From NCBI RefSeq assembly GCF_023515955.1, contig NZ_CP097322.1, positions 1,054,001 through 1,118,000 of the forward strand: a stretch of DNA of 64,000 nt. Direction: 5' to 3'. Below are positions 52,671 to 61,577 of this stretch, piece after piece. The stretch comes from Streptomyces sp. RerS4 (GTDB lineage: Bacteria; Actinomycetota; Actinomycetes; Streptomycetales; Streptomycetaceae). The position numbers and the translations under genes were made by a program. Positions within the stretch are counted from its first letter, which is position 1; each line of letters opens with the position of its first letter. The notes under the pieces were generated by a model. That model saw nothing but the letters and a program-made list of their open reading frames with translations. It searched no databases and was not told where the DNA came from.

Positions 52671-53300
52671 TCAGGCGTCGGCGAGGCCGGCGCGGAGCGC
52701 GGCGGTGATCTCGACGGTGCGACGCGCCTGGTACTCGATGGCGGCCAGGTTGTCCTCGGTGACGTTGCCCGCCTCGTTGCGGGAGACGCTGCTGACGCCG
52801 TACGGGTTTCCGTTGGTCGGCGCGAGCTGGATCGGGTCGGCGACACCGGGCGGCACGATGATGGCGCCCCAGTGGTAGAAGGCGTTGTTCAGCGCGAGCA
52901 GGGTGCTCTCCTGGCCGCCGTGGAGGGTGGCGGTGGAGGTGAACGAGGACATCACCTTGTTCAGCAGCCCGCGCTTGGAGTGCAGCGGGAGGGTCTGGTC
53001 GATGAACTGCTTCAGCGAGGCGGCGGGCAGGCCGTAGCGGCCCGGGGTGCCCCACAGCACGGCGTCGGCCCATTCGAGGTCGTCGAGCGTGGCCTCGGGG
53101 ACGTCGGCGACGGCGGCCAGGTGCTCGGCCCAGTTCGCGTTCCAGGTGTCGTTGCCCGGCACGACGGTCTCGGTGGTCAGTTCGGCGGTGCGGCGCAGCC
53201 GTACCTCGGCGCCCGCCTTCTCGGCGGCGGCCGCGGCGGCCACGGCGAGCTGGTGGACGTTCCCCTGCGAGGAGTAGTAGATGACGGCGACCTTGGTCAT
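52671..53300 (-). CDS. WrbA-like NAD(P)H:quinone oxidoreductase (flavodoxin fold)
   Basis: A 209-residue flavodoxin-like enzyme. The phosphate loop is YYSSQGNVHQLA near residues 8-19, and WGTPGRYGLPAASLKQFIDQT near 85 and STATLHGGQESTLLALN near 118 are WrbA hallmarks. It reduces quinones by two electrons, avoiding semiquinones. Just upstream of the aromatic operon, it may keep an aminoquinone product or intermediate reduced. GGGGAT precedes ATG 53300. Confidence 0.85.
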   Translation of the reverse strand: MTKVAVIYYSSQGNVHQLAVAAAAAAEKAGAEVRLRRTAELTTETVVPGNDTWNANWAEHLAAVADVPEATLDDLEWADAVLWGTPGRYGLPAASLKQFIDQTLPLHSKRGLLNKVMSSFTSTATLHGGQESTLLALNNAFYHWGAIIVPPGVADPIQLAPTNGNPYGVSSVSRNEAGNVTEDNLAAIEYQARRTVEITAALRAGLADA

Positions 53301-53396
53301 ATCCGGGGATCCCTCGGTTTCGTTCGGCTGGAATGCCCCGATCCTGTTCGAGGAGTCGGGCGTGGCCAACGGCCCGTCGGACTTTCCGTCAACTGC

Positions 53397-54854
53397 TCAG
53401 CTGGCTAGGTCAGGTCGGTCACCGAGGTCCGTCAGATAGCCCCGGCCGCGCCCCTCCGGGTACGTCGGATCGGTCAGGTCCAGTGGCTCGTCGGCGACGC
53501 CGCGACGGACCTGCGGCCTACCGCTGAGCAGGGCGATGGCGTGCGCGGCGGAGGCCAGGGTGGCGTGGCGGTGCCAGCCGTTGAAGGAGCGCCCGGAGAA
53601 GTCGCGGATGCCGACCTGGTCGGCGACCTCGGTGAGGTCGCGGTCGACGCGGTGGGTGAGGCGGATCAGCTGGGTCAACTCGGCCGGGCGCAGCGCCGTC
53701 AGGTCGGTGAGCCACAGTTCGGCCGGCCACTGCCCGGTGTCGGTGACGCCGAGCAGCAGGAGTTCCTCGGGGCGGTCTCCGGGCCGGCCGACGGGCCGTC
53801 GGGTGTCGGCGGTGAGCGTGGCCGATATGGACACCAGGGACCCGGGGCGGCGGACGGCCCGCAGGTGCGCGGGCTGGCCCGGGGGTCCGGCCTGGCCGGC
53901 CGGTCCGGCGCCCGGCCTGCGGGGGTCGGGGCGGCGCATGTGCCAGGCGGTGGACATGATCTGCTGGGCGGTCATGCTGGCGCCTCGCCGGGGGAAGGTC
54001 GGCTCCAGCACGGTGAGGCGTACGGACGGGTCCACGCGCAGCAGCCAGGGCGTGCCGGCGGCCCGCAGCCGGTGCACGGTGGTGAGGACGTCGGCGTTGC
54101 GGGCGTCCATCACCAGGGGGCGTATGGGCAGTCCCGATCCCCGGATCATGCCGAGGTAGGCCTCGACCGAGCACTGGGCGAGGCTTTCCTGCACGGTGCT
54201 CTCGGGGATCGAGGCCTGGGCGCGCCGGTTCTCGTCCTCCAGCCAGCGCGATGTCAGGTGCAGCCGCCAGTGCAGCGGTGAACTCCAGTCCTCGGCGGCC
54301 GCCCAGACGCCGACGGCCTGCTGGGCGTTGATGACCTGCCCGAGTTCGGGTACGAAGCGGCGCTCGACGCCGACGGAGGTCTCCCCCGCCTTCGGGATGA
54401 TCATCGGGTGCACCACGTAGGCCTGGGGCGGCGCCATCCGCTCGATGTGCTGGGCCAGGGCCCGGCGGACGGGGGTCCAGTCCCAGGTGGAGCTGGAGAT
54501 GAAGTGGTGCAGGCTCTGCTCGGCCGCGTCGCCGCCGAGCAGGGTCGCGATGTTGCGAATGGACTTGCGGCCTTCGGCGCCGAGCAATCCCCGGACGTAG
54601 TGGATGGCCTTCACGCGCTGGTCGGTACGCGGCATGGACGCGAAGAGGCCCGAGCACAGCTCGAACACCACCGCGTCCCGACCGTCGGAACGCCGGGCGG
54701 CCTGGGGCCCGGCGCACTCGACGGAGCCGTGGTCGGTCGTACGCCGCTCCGCCTCGGTCGCGGTTTCGGTCCTGGTCCGGGTGATCGCCTTGGTGGTGGT
54801 CCTCGTGGTGGTCCCGCCGGTCGCGCTGTCGTGCCGCAGGATCGTGCTCCTCAT
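53397..54854 (-). CDS. IS701-transposase-derived protein with lost catalytic Asp
   Basis: A 485-residue protein homologous to IS701/DDE_5 transposases: RVKAIHYVRGLLG, RNIATLLGG, SLHHFISSSTWDW, SVGVERRFVPELGQV, WRLHLTSRWLED, FNGWHRHATLASAAHAI. In active relatives a DDTGFPKKG block gives the first catalytic Asp; here it reads HPMIIPKAG, so the first DDE residue is gone. No terminal repeats were seen around it. Such proteins sit beside SARP genes in Streptomyces clusters, which suggests domestication as a regulator or DNA-binding factor. The ATG at 54854 has GGGGAG upstream. Confidence 0.75.
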   Translation of the reverse strand: MRSTILRHDSATGGTTTRTTTKAITRTRTETATEAERRTTDHGSVECAGPQAARRSDGRDAVVFELCSGLFASMPRTDQRVKAIHYVRGLLGAEGRKSIRNIATLLGGDAAEQSLHHFISSSTWDWTPVRRALAQHIERMAPPQAYVVHPMIIPKAGETSVGVERRFVPELGQVINAQQAVGVWAAAEDWSSPLHWRLHLTSRWLEDENRRAQASIPESTVQESLAQCSVEAYLGMIRGSGLPIRPLVMDARNADVLTTVHRLRAAGTPWLLRVDPSVRLTVLEPTFPRRGASMTAQQIMSTAWHMRRPDPRRPGAGPAGQAGPPGQPAHLRAVRRPGSLVSISATLTADTRRPVGRPGDRPEELLLLGVTDTGQWPAELWLTDLTALRPAELTQLIRLTHRVDRDLTEVADQVGIRDFSGRSFNGWHRHATLASAAHAIALLSGRPQVRRGVADEPLDLTDPTYPEGRGRGYLTDLGDRPDLAS

Positions 54855-55031
54855 GGAAGTCTCCCCTCGGGCCGGGGGTTCGCCCCGGCCGGCCCGCCTG
54901 CCTGTCTTTGCCGGTCGACGGCCGCGCCGGTGGCACGGCGGTCGCAAGGACGCAGCCTCACGGCAGGCGACCAAGCGGAGGCCAAGGATCGGTAAACCCA
55001 GGATCCGGCCATTTCCGACCGGGCGGCCGGA

Positions 55032-57178
55032 CTACGGGGCGAGGCGACCGGCGGACACCGCCTCACGTCCGGGCACCGGCAGCGGTGCCTGCTCCCGGCC
55101 GGTCGACTCCGGCCCGCCCATGAGCGCGAGCCGGATCAGCTCCGGGATCCGGAAGGTCGCCACGGCCACCTCCGGGGAGGCGGTGTAGGTCAAGGGGCCG
55201 AGCTCCACCGCGTGGTGGTCGAGCAGGATGCCCAGCAGTTGCTCGGCGGAGTCCGAGGGGACCCCCAGCAGTTGCGCCGCGTCGCGAACGCCGAACGTGC
55301 CGACGACGGTACGGCTGAGCACGGTCAGTGCCTCGCGCGCACGACCGGGGAGCCGGGCGCAGGACTGTTCCACCCGGGCGAGGACGTCCCAGGTGCCTGC
55401 GCGCAGTTCTACCCGCCTTTGGCTCTCGTTCGCCAGTCGTTCCGCGAAATCCGTCGCCGACCACATGGGCCGGGCGTCGAGGGTCTCACCCATCGCCCGG
55501 ATCCCGAGCGGGACGTGACCCATCAGTCGGACGATGCTCCGGACGGCGGCGGGGTGGCCCGAGGCCCGCTCGGGGCCGATCACCGAGGAGAACAGCGCGG
55601 CCCCGTCGTCGGTGCTCATCGGCCCCACCGTCAGGTGCGCGGCGCCCGGCAGGCCGGGCAGCCGCACGCGTGAGGTGGCGATGACCGTACTGCGGTCGCC
55701 GCCGGGGAGCAACGGCAGGATCTGCCGGGCCGACGCGGCGTCCTCCAGCAGCAGCAACAGCGCCCGGCCCGCCGTGTGGTCGCGGAACCGGCGCGCGAGT
55801 TCGTCCTCGGCCCAGCCGCCGGGGTCCCCGTCGGAGGTCGGTACGGAGTCCAGGTGCAGGTCCCGCAGGAACGAGCGCAGGATCAGGGTCGGGTTGAGCG
55901 GGGTCTCGCGGTCGCTGTGCAGCCGGGCGTACAGCTGCCCGTCGGGGAAGCGGCCGCTGAGCAGGTGCGCCGCCCGCACCGCGAGCACGCTCTTGCCCGC
56001 GCCGATGCCCCCGAGGACGGTCACGATGCGCGGGGCGGTACGCCGCCGCGTGTCGCCGCCGGGCGCGGCCAGGGCCAGCAGCCGGTCGAGCTCCTGCCGC
56101 CGGCCGGTGAAGTCGGGCGTGTCCGGCGGGAGTTGGGACAGTCGGGGGATGGCCGGGGCGGCCTGTACGGCGGGCACGGTGAGGGCGGCGGACGCGCCGG
56201 GGGCGAGGGCGGTGACGGGCACGGGGGCGGTGACGGGTACGGGCATCGCGGCCGGTACCGCCTGCGCCCCGCCCGGCGCGGCAGCGGCCCGGCGGCCGGC
56301 GCGGCGGGCCGGGCCGGCTCCCCGCCGGGCTCGGAGCCCCGTACGAGATGGGCCGGGGTGGCCACACCCAGCGAGGGAGCCGCGCTGAGCACGTCCTGCT
56401 GGAGCTTGCGGACCCAGTCGGAGGGCTCGATGCCCAGTTCCCGTACGAGGTTGCGGCGCAGCCGGGTGAAGGCGTCCAGCGCGGTGGCGCGCTGCCCGCA
56501 GCGGTGGGCGGCGAGCACCAGGTCGGCGGCGAGCCGCTCGTTCAGCGGGTGTTCGGCGGTGAGCTGGCGCAGTTCGTCGAGGAGCGCGCCGTGCCGGCCG
56601 AGCTGGAGGTCGGCCTGGACGCGCATCTCCAGGGCGCTCATCCGCGTCGCCTCGATCCGGGTGATGCGGGCGGCGAGTTCGGGTCCGGCCGGTACGTCGG
56701 CGAAGGCGTCGCCGCGCCACAGGGCGAGGGCCCCGCGCAGGGTGGCGGCTGCCTCATCGGCCCGGCCCGCGTCAAGAGCGGTCCGGGCCGTTCCCACGCG
56801 GCGTTCGAAGTCCCAGAGGTCGACTTCTTCCGGGCGCAGTCGCAGCAGGTATCCGTTCGTGCGGGTCTCCAGCCGCTCCGGGGCCTGCCGGCCGAGCGGC
56901 CGGTCGAGGGCCCGACGCAGTTGGTACACGTACGTCTGCACGGTCTTGCGGGCCAGGCGCGGGGGGTCCGCCTCCCAGAGTTCCTCGATCAGCGCGGTGA
57001 GCGGCACCGGCCGGCCGGCGCGCAGCAGGAGGACCGCGAGGACGCGTCTGACCTGCGGGGCCGTCGGGGTTCTGGGGACTCCGTCCAGGGTCACGTCGAG
57101 GGGGCCGAGTACGCCGATCCGCAGCGCCGGCTCGCCGGGTGCGGCGGGTTCCCGCGAGACCAGCGCGATGGACTCCAT
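55032..57178 (-). CDS. SARP-family pathway regulator with NB-ARC domain, frameshifted between domains
   Basis: The first part (ATG 57178) has an OmpR-type winged helix (residues 20-110, VRRVLAVLLLRAGRPVPLTALIEELWEADPPRLARKTVQTYVYQLRRALD region) and a BTAD domain to about residue 265 (LRRNLVRELGIEPS). The second part, in another frame, is an NB-ARC ATPase with P-loop GGIGAGKSVLAV and LLLLEDAASA. The shift falls in the Pro/Ala linker near 56275-56345. Unrepaired, the first frame ends at 56021 giving a 385-residue small SARP. It is the likely pathway activator of the cluster. Confidence 0.8.
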
Positions 57179-57331
57179 GGACGGCTCCTCTCTGCACGGT
57201 GCGCCCTACCGGCCCGCCGCTTCGAAAACATACGCGGATGGCGGTATACAGCCGGTCACTCCTCGCTATGGTTCCGCTCGCGTTCGCGGGGCGACCGCGC
57301 CGGGCCCGGGAGGTCGGGCGGCACGAGGGCC

Positions 57332-57925
57332 TCAGGGGTGGGTGTTCCAGCCGGCCACCACCGGAAGTCCGTGCTCCGTGGAGAGCACGCTGACGGTGCC
57401 GGTGCGCAGCAGGAAGAGTCGGCCGTCCGTCGGGGGCAGGCCGAGGTAGCGGGCCGTCAGCACGCGCAGGAAGTGGCCGTGGGCGACGAGGACGACGTCG
57501 CCCCGGTCGGCGCGCAGGACCGTTTCGACGCGGGCCAGGACCCGGTCCGCGCGGGCACCGACCTGGGCGGCGTTCTCGCCGGGGTGATGGCCGTCGCCCG
57601 GCGGGACGCCGTCGGTCCACAGCGACCAGTGGGGGTGGGTGCGTTGGATTTCCGCGGTGGTGACGCCCTCGTAGCCGCCGTAGTCCCATTCGTGGAGGTC
57701 GGGGTCCGGGACGCCGTCGCCCAGTCCGGCGAGTTCGGCGGTGGCGACGGCCCGGCTGAGGGGGCTGGTCAGCACCAGGGCGGTGTGGCGGTCGTGGAAG
57801 AACGGGGCCAGGGAGATGGCCTCTTCGACCCCGGTGGCGGTCAGCGGCACGTCCGTCAGCCCCGTATGGCGCCCGTTCGCGCTCCAGGCCGTCTCACCGT
57901 GTCGTACCAGCAGAAGATCACTCAT
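57332..57925 (-). CDS. Histidine phosphatase family protein
   Basis: A 197-residue phosphoglycerate-mutase-like enzyme. The phospho-accepting His is in LVRHGETAWS (residue 8 region), followed by GLTDVPLTATGVEEA; LTSPLSRAVATAEL near 53 and HEWDYGGYEG near 78 carry further catalytic residues, and VLVAHGHFLRVL near 148 the second His. Substrate unknown; SixA/PhoE/CobC-like activities are all possible. It marks the end of the biosynthetic region. Confidence 0.88.
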   Translation of the reverse strand: MSDLLLVRHGETAWSANGRHTGLTDVPLTATGVEEAISLAPFFHDRHTALVLTSPLSRAVATAELAGLGDGVPDPDLHEWDYGGYEGVTTAEIQRTHPHWSLWTDGVPPGDGHHPGENAAQVGARADRVLARVETVLRADRGDVVLVAHGHFLRVLTARYLGLPPTDGRLFLLRTGTVSVLSTEHGLPVVAGWNTHP

Positions 57926-57967
57926 GCTCGGGACCTTAGCGGCCGACTCCCGGCGCGGGCACGGGGG

Positions 57968-59353
57968 TCACGGTACGTCGCGGGAGCGGCCTCGTCGGAA
58001 GCGCTCCAGGCCGTCGGCGAGGGAGACCAGCGGGTCCGGATAGTCGTACGCCGCCCGCTGCGCACCCGGCAGCCGCCACGGCTCGTGGACGGCCGGCGCG
58101 GGCAGCCCGGCCAACTCCGGCACCCAACGGTGCACGTAGCGGCCCTCGGGATCGTGGCGCAGGCCCTGTCGGACGGGGTTGAGGACCCGGTTGGGGCGGG
58201 TGTCGGTGCCCGTGCCCGCGACCCACTGCCAGTTGAGCTGGTTGTTCGCCACGTCCCCGTCGACGAGGAGGTCCAGGAAGTGGCGGGCTCCGACGCGCCA
58301 GTCCACGTAGAGGGTCTTGGTCAGGAAGCTCGCGGCGAGCAGCCGGGCCCGGTTGTGCATCCATCCTTCGTGGCGCAGTTGACGCATGGCGGCGTCGACC
58401 ACCGGGTAACCGGTGCGGCCCTCCTTCCAGGCCCGGATCTCATCCTCGGCGGCCGGTCCGGTGCGCCAGTGGTCCTGGCGGGGGCGGTAGTCCTCGACGG
58501 CGGCCCGGGGGCGGGCGGCGAGCACCTGGTGGTGGAAGTCACGCCAGCACAGTTGGCGGACGAAGGCCTGCGCTCCGGCGCCGGGCGCGGTGGCGCAGCG
58601 GTGGACGGCCTCCGAGGGCGAGAGGGTGCCGAAGTGCAGGTGCGGGGAGAGGCGGGAGGTGCCGTCGGCGCCGAGGTCGTCGTGGACGTCCTCGTAGCGG
58701 GTGATGCCGGCGCGCAGCCAGTCGGTCAACAGCCGGCGGGCGCGCGTCTCGCCGCCGCGCGCGAGCTCGGGGGAGGTCCCGGTGACGGCGGAGCGGCGGG
58801 GCAGCTCCTCGGAGCCGATGCCCTCGGGGACGCGTACGCGGCGCGGCGCGGGTGCGACGGCCCTCAGGGGCAGTTCCCGCCAGCGGCGCAGGTACGGCGT
58901 GAACACGGCGAAGTGGTCGGTGCCGGAGCCGCTGGGAAGCACCGCCCCGGGCGCGACGGCGGTGACGACCGCGTCGTGGACGTACAGGCGCCGGCCCAGG
59001 GCCTCCAGGGCACTGCGCAGGCGCTCCTCGCGGGCCTGGGCGTAGGCGCTCACCCCGGCGGCGACGTGGACCTCGACGGCCTCGGCCTCCACGACGAGGG
59101 CGCGGACCTCGGCGACGACGTCTCCGGAGCGGACGACGAGGCGGCCGCCGCGTTCGCGCAGTCCGGCGTCGAGGTCGGCGAGGCAGTCGGCGAGGAAGGC
59201 CAGCCGGTTGGGTACGGCGAAGCCGGCCGCGTCGACGGCCCGGTCGCGGACGAAGAGCGGGACCACCCGATCACAGGAGGAGAGGGCGGCGCGCAACGGC
59301 GGATGATCGTGTAAGCGCAGGTCGGAGGTGTACAGGACCACCGCGGTGTTCAT
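57968..59353 (-). CDS. phr: Cryptochrome/photolyase family protein (probable class I CPD photolyase)
   Basis: A 461-residue flavoprotein with an N-terminal photolyase Rossmann domain (LYTSDLRLHDHPPL) and C-terminal FAD domain: LSPHLHFGTLSP near 235, QLCWRDFHHQV near 265, RTGYPVVDAAMRQLRHEGWMHNRAR near 308, DGDVANNQLNWQWVAGTGTD near 367. It repairs UV-induced pyrimidine dimers with light. Codon 14 is TTA (59312-59314), so it may depend on bldA. It starts 23 bases after the NAD(P)-binding gene stop on the same strand, so both are co-transcribed. Confidence 0.9.
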   Translation of the reverse strand: MNTAVVLYTSDLRLHDHPPLRAALSSCDRVVPLFVRDRAVDAAGFAVPNRLAFLADCLADLDAGLRERGGRLVVRSGDVVAEVRALVVEAEAVEVHVAAGVSAYAQAREERLRSALEALGRRLYVHDAVVTAVAPGAVLPSGSGTDHFAVFTPYLRRWRELPLRAVAPAPRRVRVPEGIGSEELPRRSAVTGTSPELARGGETRARRLLTDWLRAGITRYEDVHDDLGADGTSRLSPHLHFGTLSPSEAVHRCATAPGAGAQAFVRQLCWRDFHHQVLAARPRAAVEDYRPRQDHWRTGPAAEDEIRAWKEGRTGYPVVDAAMRQLRHEGWMHNRARLLAASFLTKTLYVDWRVGARHFLDLLVDGDVANNQLNWQWVAGTGTDTRPNRVLNPVRQGLRHDPEGRYVHRWVPELAGLPAPAVHEPWRLPGAQRAAYDYPDPLVSLADGLERFRRGRSRDVP

Positions 59354-59376
59354 CGTGCTCGGGCTCCGATCAGGCT

Positions 59377-60969
59377 CTACGCGTGGCTGCCGTCGTCCGG
59401 TCCTTCGCGCGCGGGGGACTCGGCGGACGCGTCGCCGGTCGGTTGCCCCGGCGTCCGCTCCGCGCGTCGGGCGGCGAGAGCGATGTTGCGGGCCATTCCG
59501 CCGAAAACGACGGCGTGGAAGGGCGACACGCTCCACCAGTACAGGTGTCCGAGCAGCCCGCGCGGGTGGAACAGGGCCCGCTGCCGATACCGGGAGCCTG
59601 TCGGGCCGCCGCCCTCCTCCCCGCCGGCGCCGCCCCCCGCCGGCGCGTCGTCCACGTACAGCTCCAGCCAGGCCAGGCCCGGGAGTCGCATCTCGGCGCG
59701 CAGCCGCAGCAGCCGGCCCGGTTCGATCTCCTCCACCCGCCAGAAGTCGAGCGAGTCGCCCACCCGAAGCCGGGCGGCGTCGCGTCGGCCGCGTCGGATG
59801 CCGACGCCGCCGACGAGCCGGTCCAGCCACCCGCGTACCGCCCAGGCGAGCGGGAAGGAGTACCAGCCGTTGTCCCCGCCGATCGCCTCGATCACCTGCC
59901 AGAGCGCGGCCGGTGGGGCGTCGACGTCGCGTTCCCGCTCGTCGGTGTAGAGACTGCCGCCGGCCCAGTCGGGGTCGGTGGGCAGTGGGTCGCCGGCGGC
60001 CCCGGGCACTGACGCGTTGGACCAGCGGGTGGTGACCTTGGCCTCCCGCACCCGCTGGAGGGCCAGGGCGAGGGCCCGGTCGAAGCCGATCGGGGAGCCG
60101 GGCGGATCGGGGACCCAGCGGGCGATGTCGTGCTCGTCGCAGACCACCTCGTGGCGCAGCGATTCGGCCAGCGGACGGGCGAGGCCTCGCGGAACGGGTG
60201 TGACCAGGCCGATCCAGTGGCTGGACAGCCTCGGCGTCAGCATCGGTACGCGCAGGATCAGCCGGCGGGGCAGCCGCGCCACGGCGGCGTAGCGGTGCAT
60301 CATCTCCTCGTACGTGACCACGTCCGGGCCGCCGATGTCGAAGGCCCGGCTGACCTCGGGCGGCATGACGGCGCTGCCGACGAGGTAGCGCAGGACGTCG
60401 CGGACGGCGATGGGCTGGATCCGGGTGCCGACCCAGCTGGGGGTGACCATGACGGGCAGTCGTTCGGTGAGGTAGCGCAGCATCTCGAAGGAGGCGGAGC
60501 CGGAGCCGATGATGACGGCGGCGCGCAGCACGGTGGTGGGGACACCGGAGGCGAGGAGGATGTCCGCGACCTCGGCGCGCGAGCGCAGGTGCGGGGAGAG
60601 CTTGTGCGGGGGGACGTCCGCGGGGATCAGGCCGCCGAGGTAGACGATCCGGCGGACCCCGGCGGCGCGGGCCTGTTCGGCGAAGATCCGGGCAGCCTCG
60701 CGGTCGCGGTCCTCGAAGCGGTCGCCGGTGCCGAGGGCGTGCACGAGGTAGTAGGCGACGTCGATGCCGCGCAGGGCCGCGGCGACGGAGGGGGCATCGG
60801 TGACGTCGCCCCGGACCACCTCGGCGCGGCCGGCCCAGGCGTGGTCGCGCAGCCGCTCGGGGGAACGGGCCAGGCACCGCACGCGGAAGCCCACGTCGAG
60901 GAGTTCGGGCACCAGTCGCCCGCCGATGTATCCGGTGGCCCCGGTGACCAGGCAGTGCAGGCCGGTCAT
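59377..60969 (-). CDS. NAD(P)-binding SDR-like protein with DUF2867 domain
   Basis: A 530-residue protein. The N-terminal extended SDR/NmrA-like domain has TGATGYIGGRLVPEL at residues 8-22 and ARSPERL near 37. The C-terminal half (YTDERERDVDAPPAALWQVI, GDNGWYSFPLAWAVRGW, DFWRVEEIEPGRLLRLRAEM, YWWSVSPFHAVVFGGMARNI) is a DUF2867 SRPBCC-like domain. The reaction is unknown; these proteins accompany photolyase genes in actinobacteria. GGAGA precedes ATG 60969. Confidence 0.82.
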   Translation of the reverse strand: MTGLHCLVTGATGYIGGRLVPELLDVGFRVRCLARSPERLRDHAWAGRAEVVRGDVTDAPSVAAALRGIDVAYYLVHALGTGDRFEDRDREAARIFAEQARAAGVRRIVYLGGLIPADVPPHKLSPHLRSRAEVADILLASGVPTTVLRAAVIIGSGSASFEMLRYLTERLPVMVTPSWVGTRIQPIAVRDVLRYLVGSAVMPPEVSRAFDIGGPDVVTYEEMMHRYAAVARLPRRLILRVPMLTPRLSSHWIGLVTPVPRGLARPLAESLRHEVVCDEHDIARWVPDPPGSPIGFDRALALALQRVREAKVTTRWSNASVPGAAGDPLPTDPDWAGGSLYTDERERDVDAPPAALWQVIEAIGGDNGWYSFPLAWAVRGWLDRLVGGVGIRRGRRDAARLRVGDSLDFWRVEEIEPGRLLRLRAEMRLPGLAWLELYVDDAPAGGGAGGEEGGGPTGSRYRQRALFHPRGLLGHLYWWSVSPFHAVVFGGMARNIALAARRAERTPGQPTGDASAESPAREGPDDGSHA

Positions 60970-61093
60970 GGACGTCTCCGTTCCTCGTGGGCCACCGCAC
61001 CCGTGCTCGCCCGTGCTCCCCCACGCTCCACCCATGATCCGCCGGCACGGCCGATCCCGCTCCCTCGGACGGGGCCATTGGTACAGTCCAGGC

Positions 61094-61573
61094 ATGGCGG
61101 TGGACGAGCTCGACACCCGAATCCTGCGCCTGCTGATCGAGCAGCCGCGCACCAGTGTCCGGGAGTACGCCCGGATCCTCGGCGTCGCGCGCGGCACCCT
61201 CCAGGCCCGGCTGGACCGGCTGGAACGCACCGGGGTGATCACCGGCACCGGTCCCGTGCTCTCCCCCGCCGCGCTCGGACACCCGGTGCTCGCCTTCGTG
61301 CACATCGAGGTGACGCAGGGGCATCTGGACGAGGTGGGCGACGCGCTGGCCTCCGTACCCGAGATCATCGAGGCGTTCTCGATCACCGGCGGGGGCGACC
61401 TCCTCACCCGGGTGGCGGCCCGGGACAACGCACACCTGGAGGACGTGATCCAACGCCTGATCCGGCTGCCCGGCGTGGTCCGCACACGGACCGAGGTGGC
61501 CCTGCGCGAGCGGGTCGCGCACCGGCTGCTGCCGCTGGTCGAGTCCGTGGGACGAGCCGCTCGCAAACCCTGA
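61094..61573 (+). CDS. Lrp/AsnC family transcriptional regulator
   Basis: A 159-residue regulator. The AsnC helix-turn-helix occupies residues 4-60 (LDTRILRLLIEQPRTSVREYARI..VARGTLQARLDRLERTGVI). The C-terminal RAM ligand-binding domain follows (AFVHIEVTQGHL, GGGDLLTRVAARDNAHLEDVIQ). Such regulators sense amino acids. It is divergent from the SDR-photolyase pair (124-base gap), which it may control, and ends 4 bases before the HAD gene. Confidence 0.88.
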   Translation: MAVDELDTRILRLLIEQPRTSVREYARILGVARGTLQARLDRLERTGVITGTGPVLSPAALGHPVLAFVHIEVTQGHLDEVGDALASVPEIIEAFSITGGGDLLTRVAARDNAHLEDVIQRLIRLPGVVRTRTEVALRERVAHRLLPLVESVGRAARKP

Positions 61574-61577
61574 CAGG

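Noticed and set aside
53397..54854. IS701-like gene considered as an active mobile element
   Set aside because: First catalytic Asp is replaced and no terminal repeats or target duplications were found nearby.
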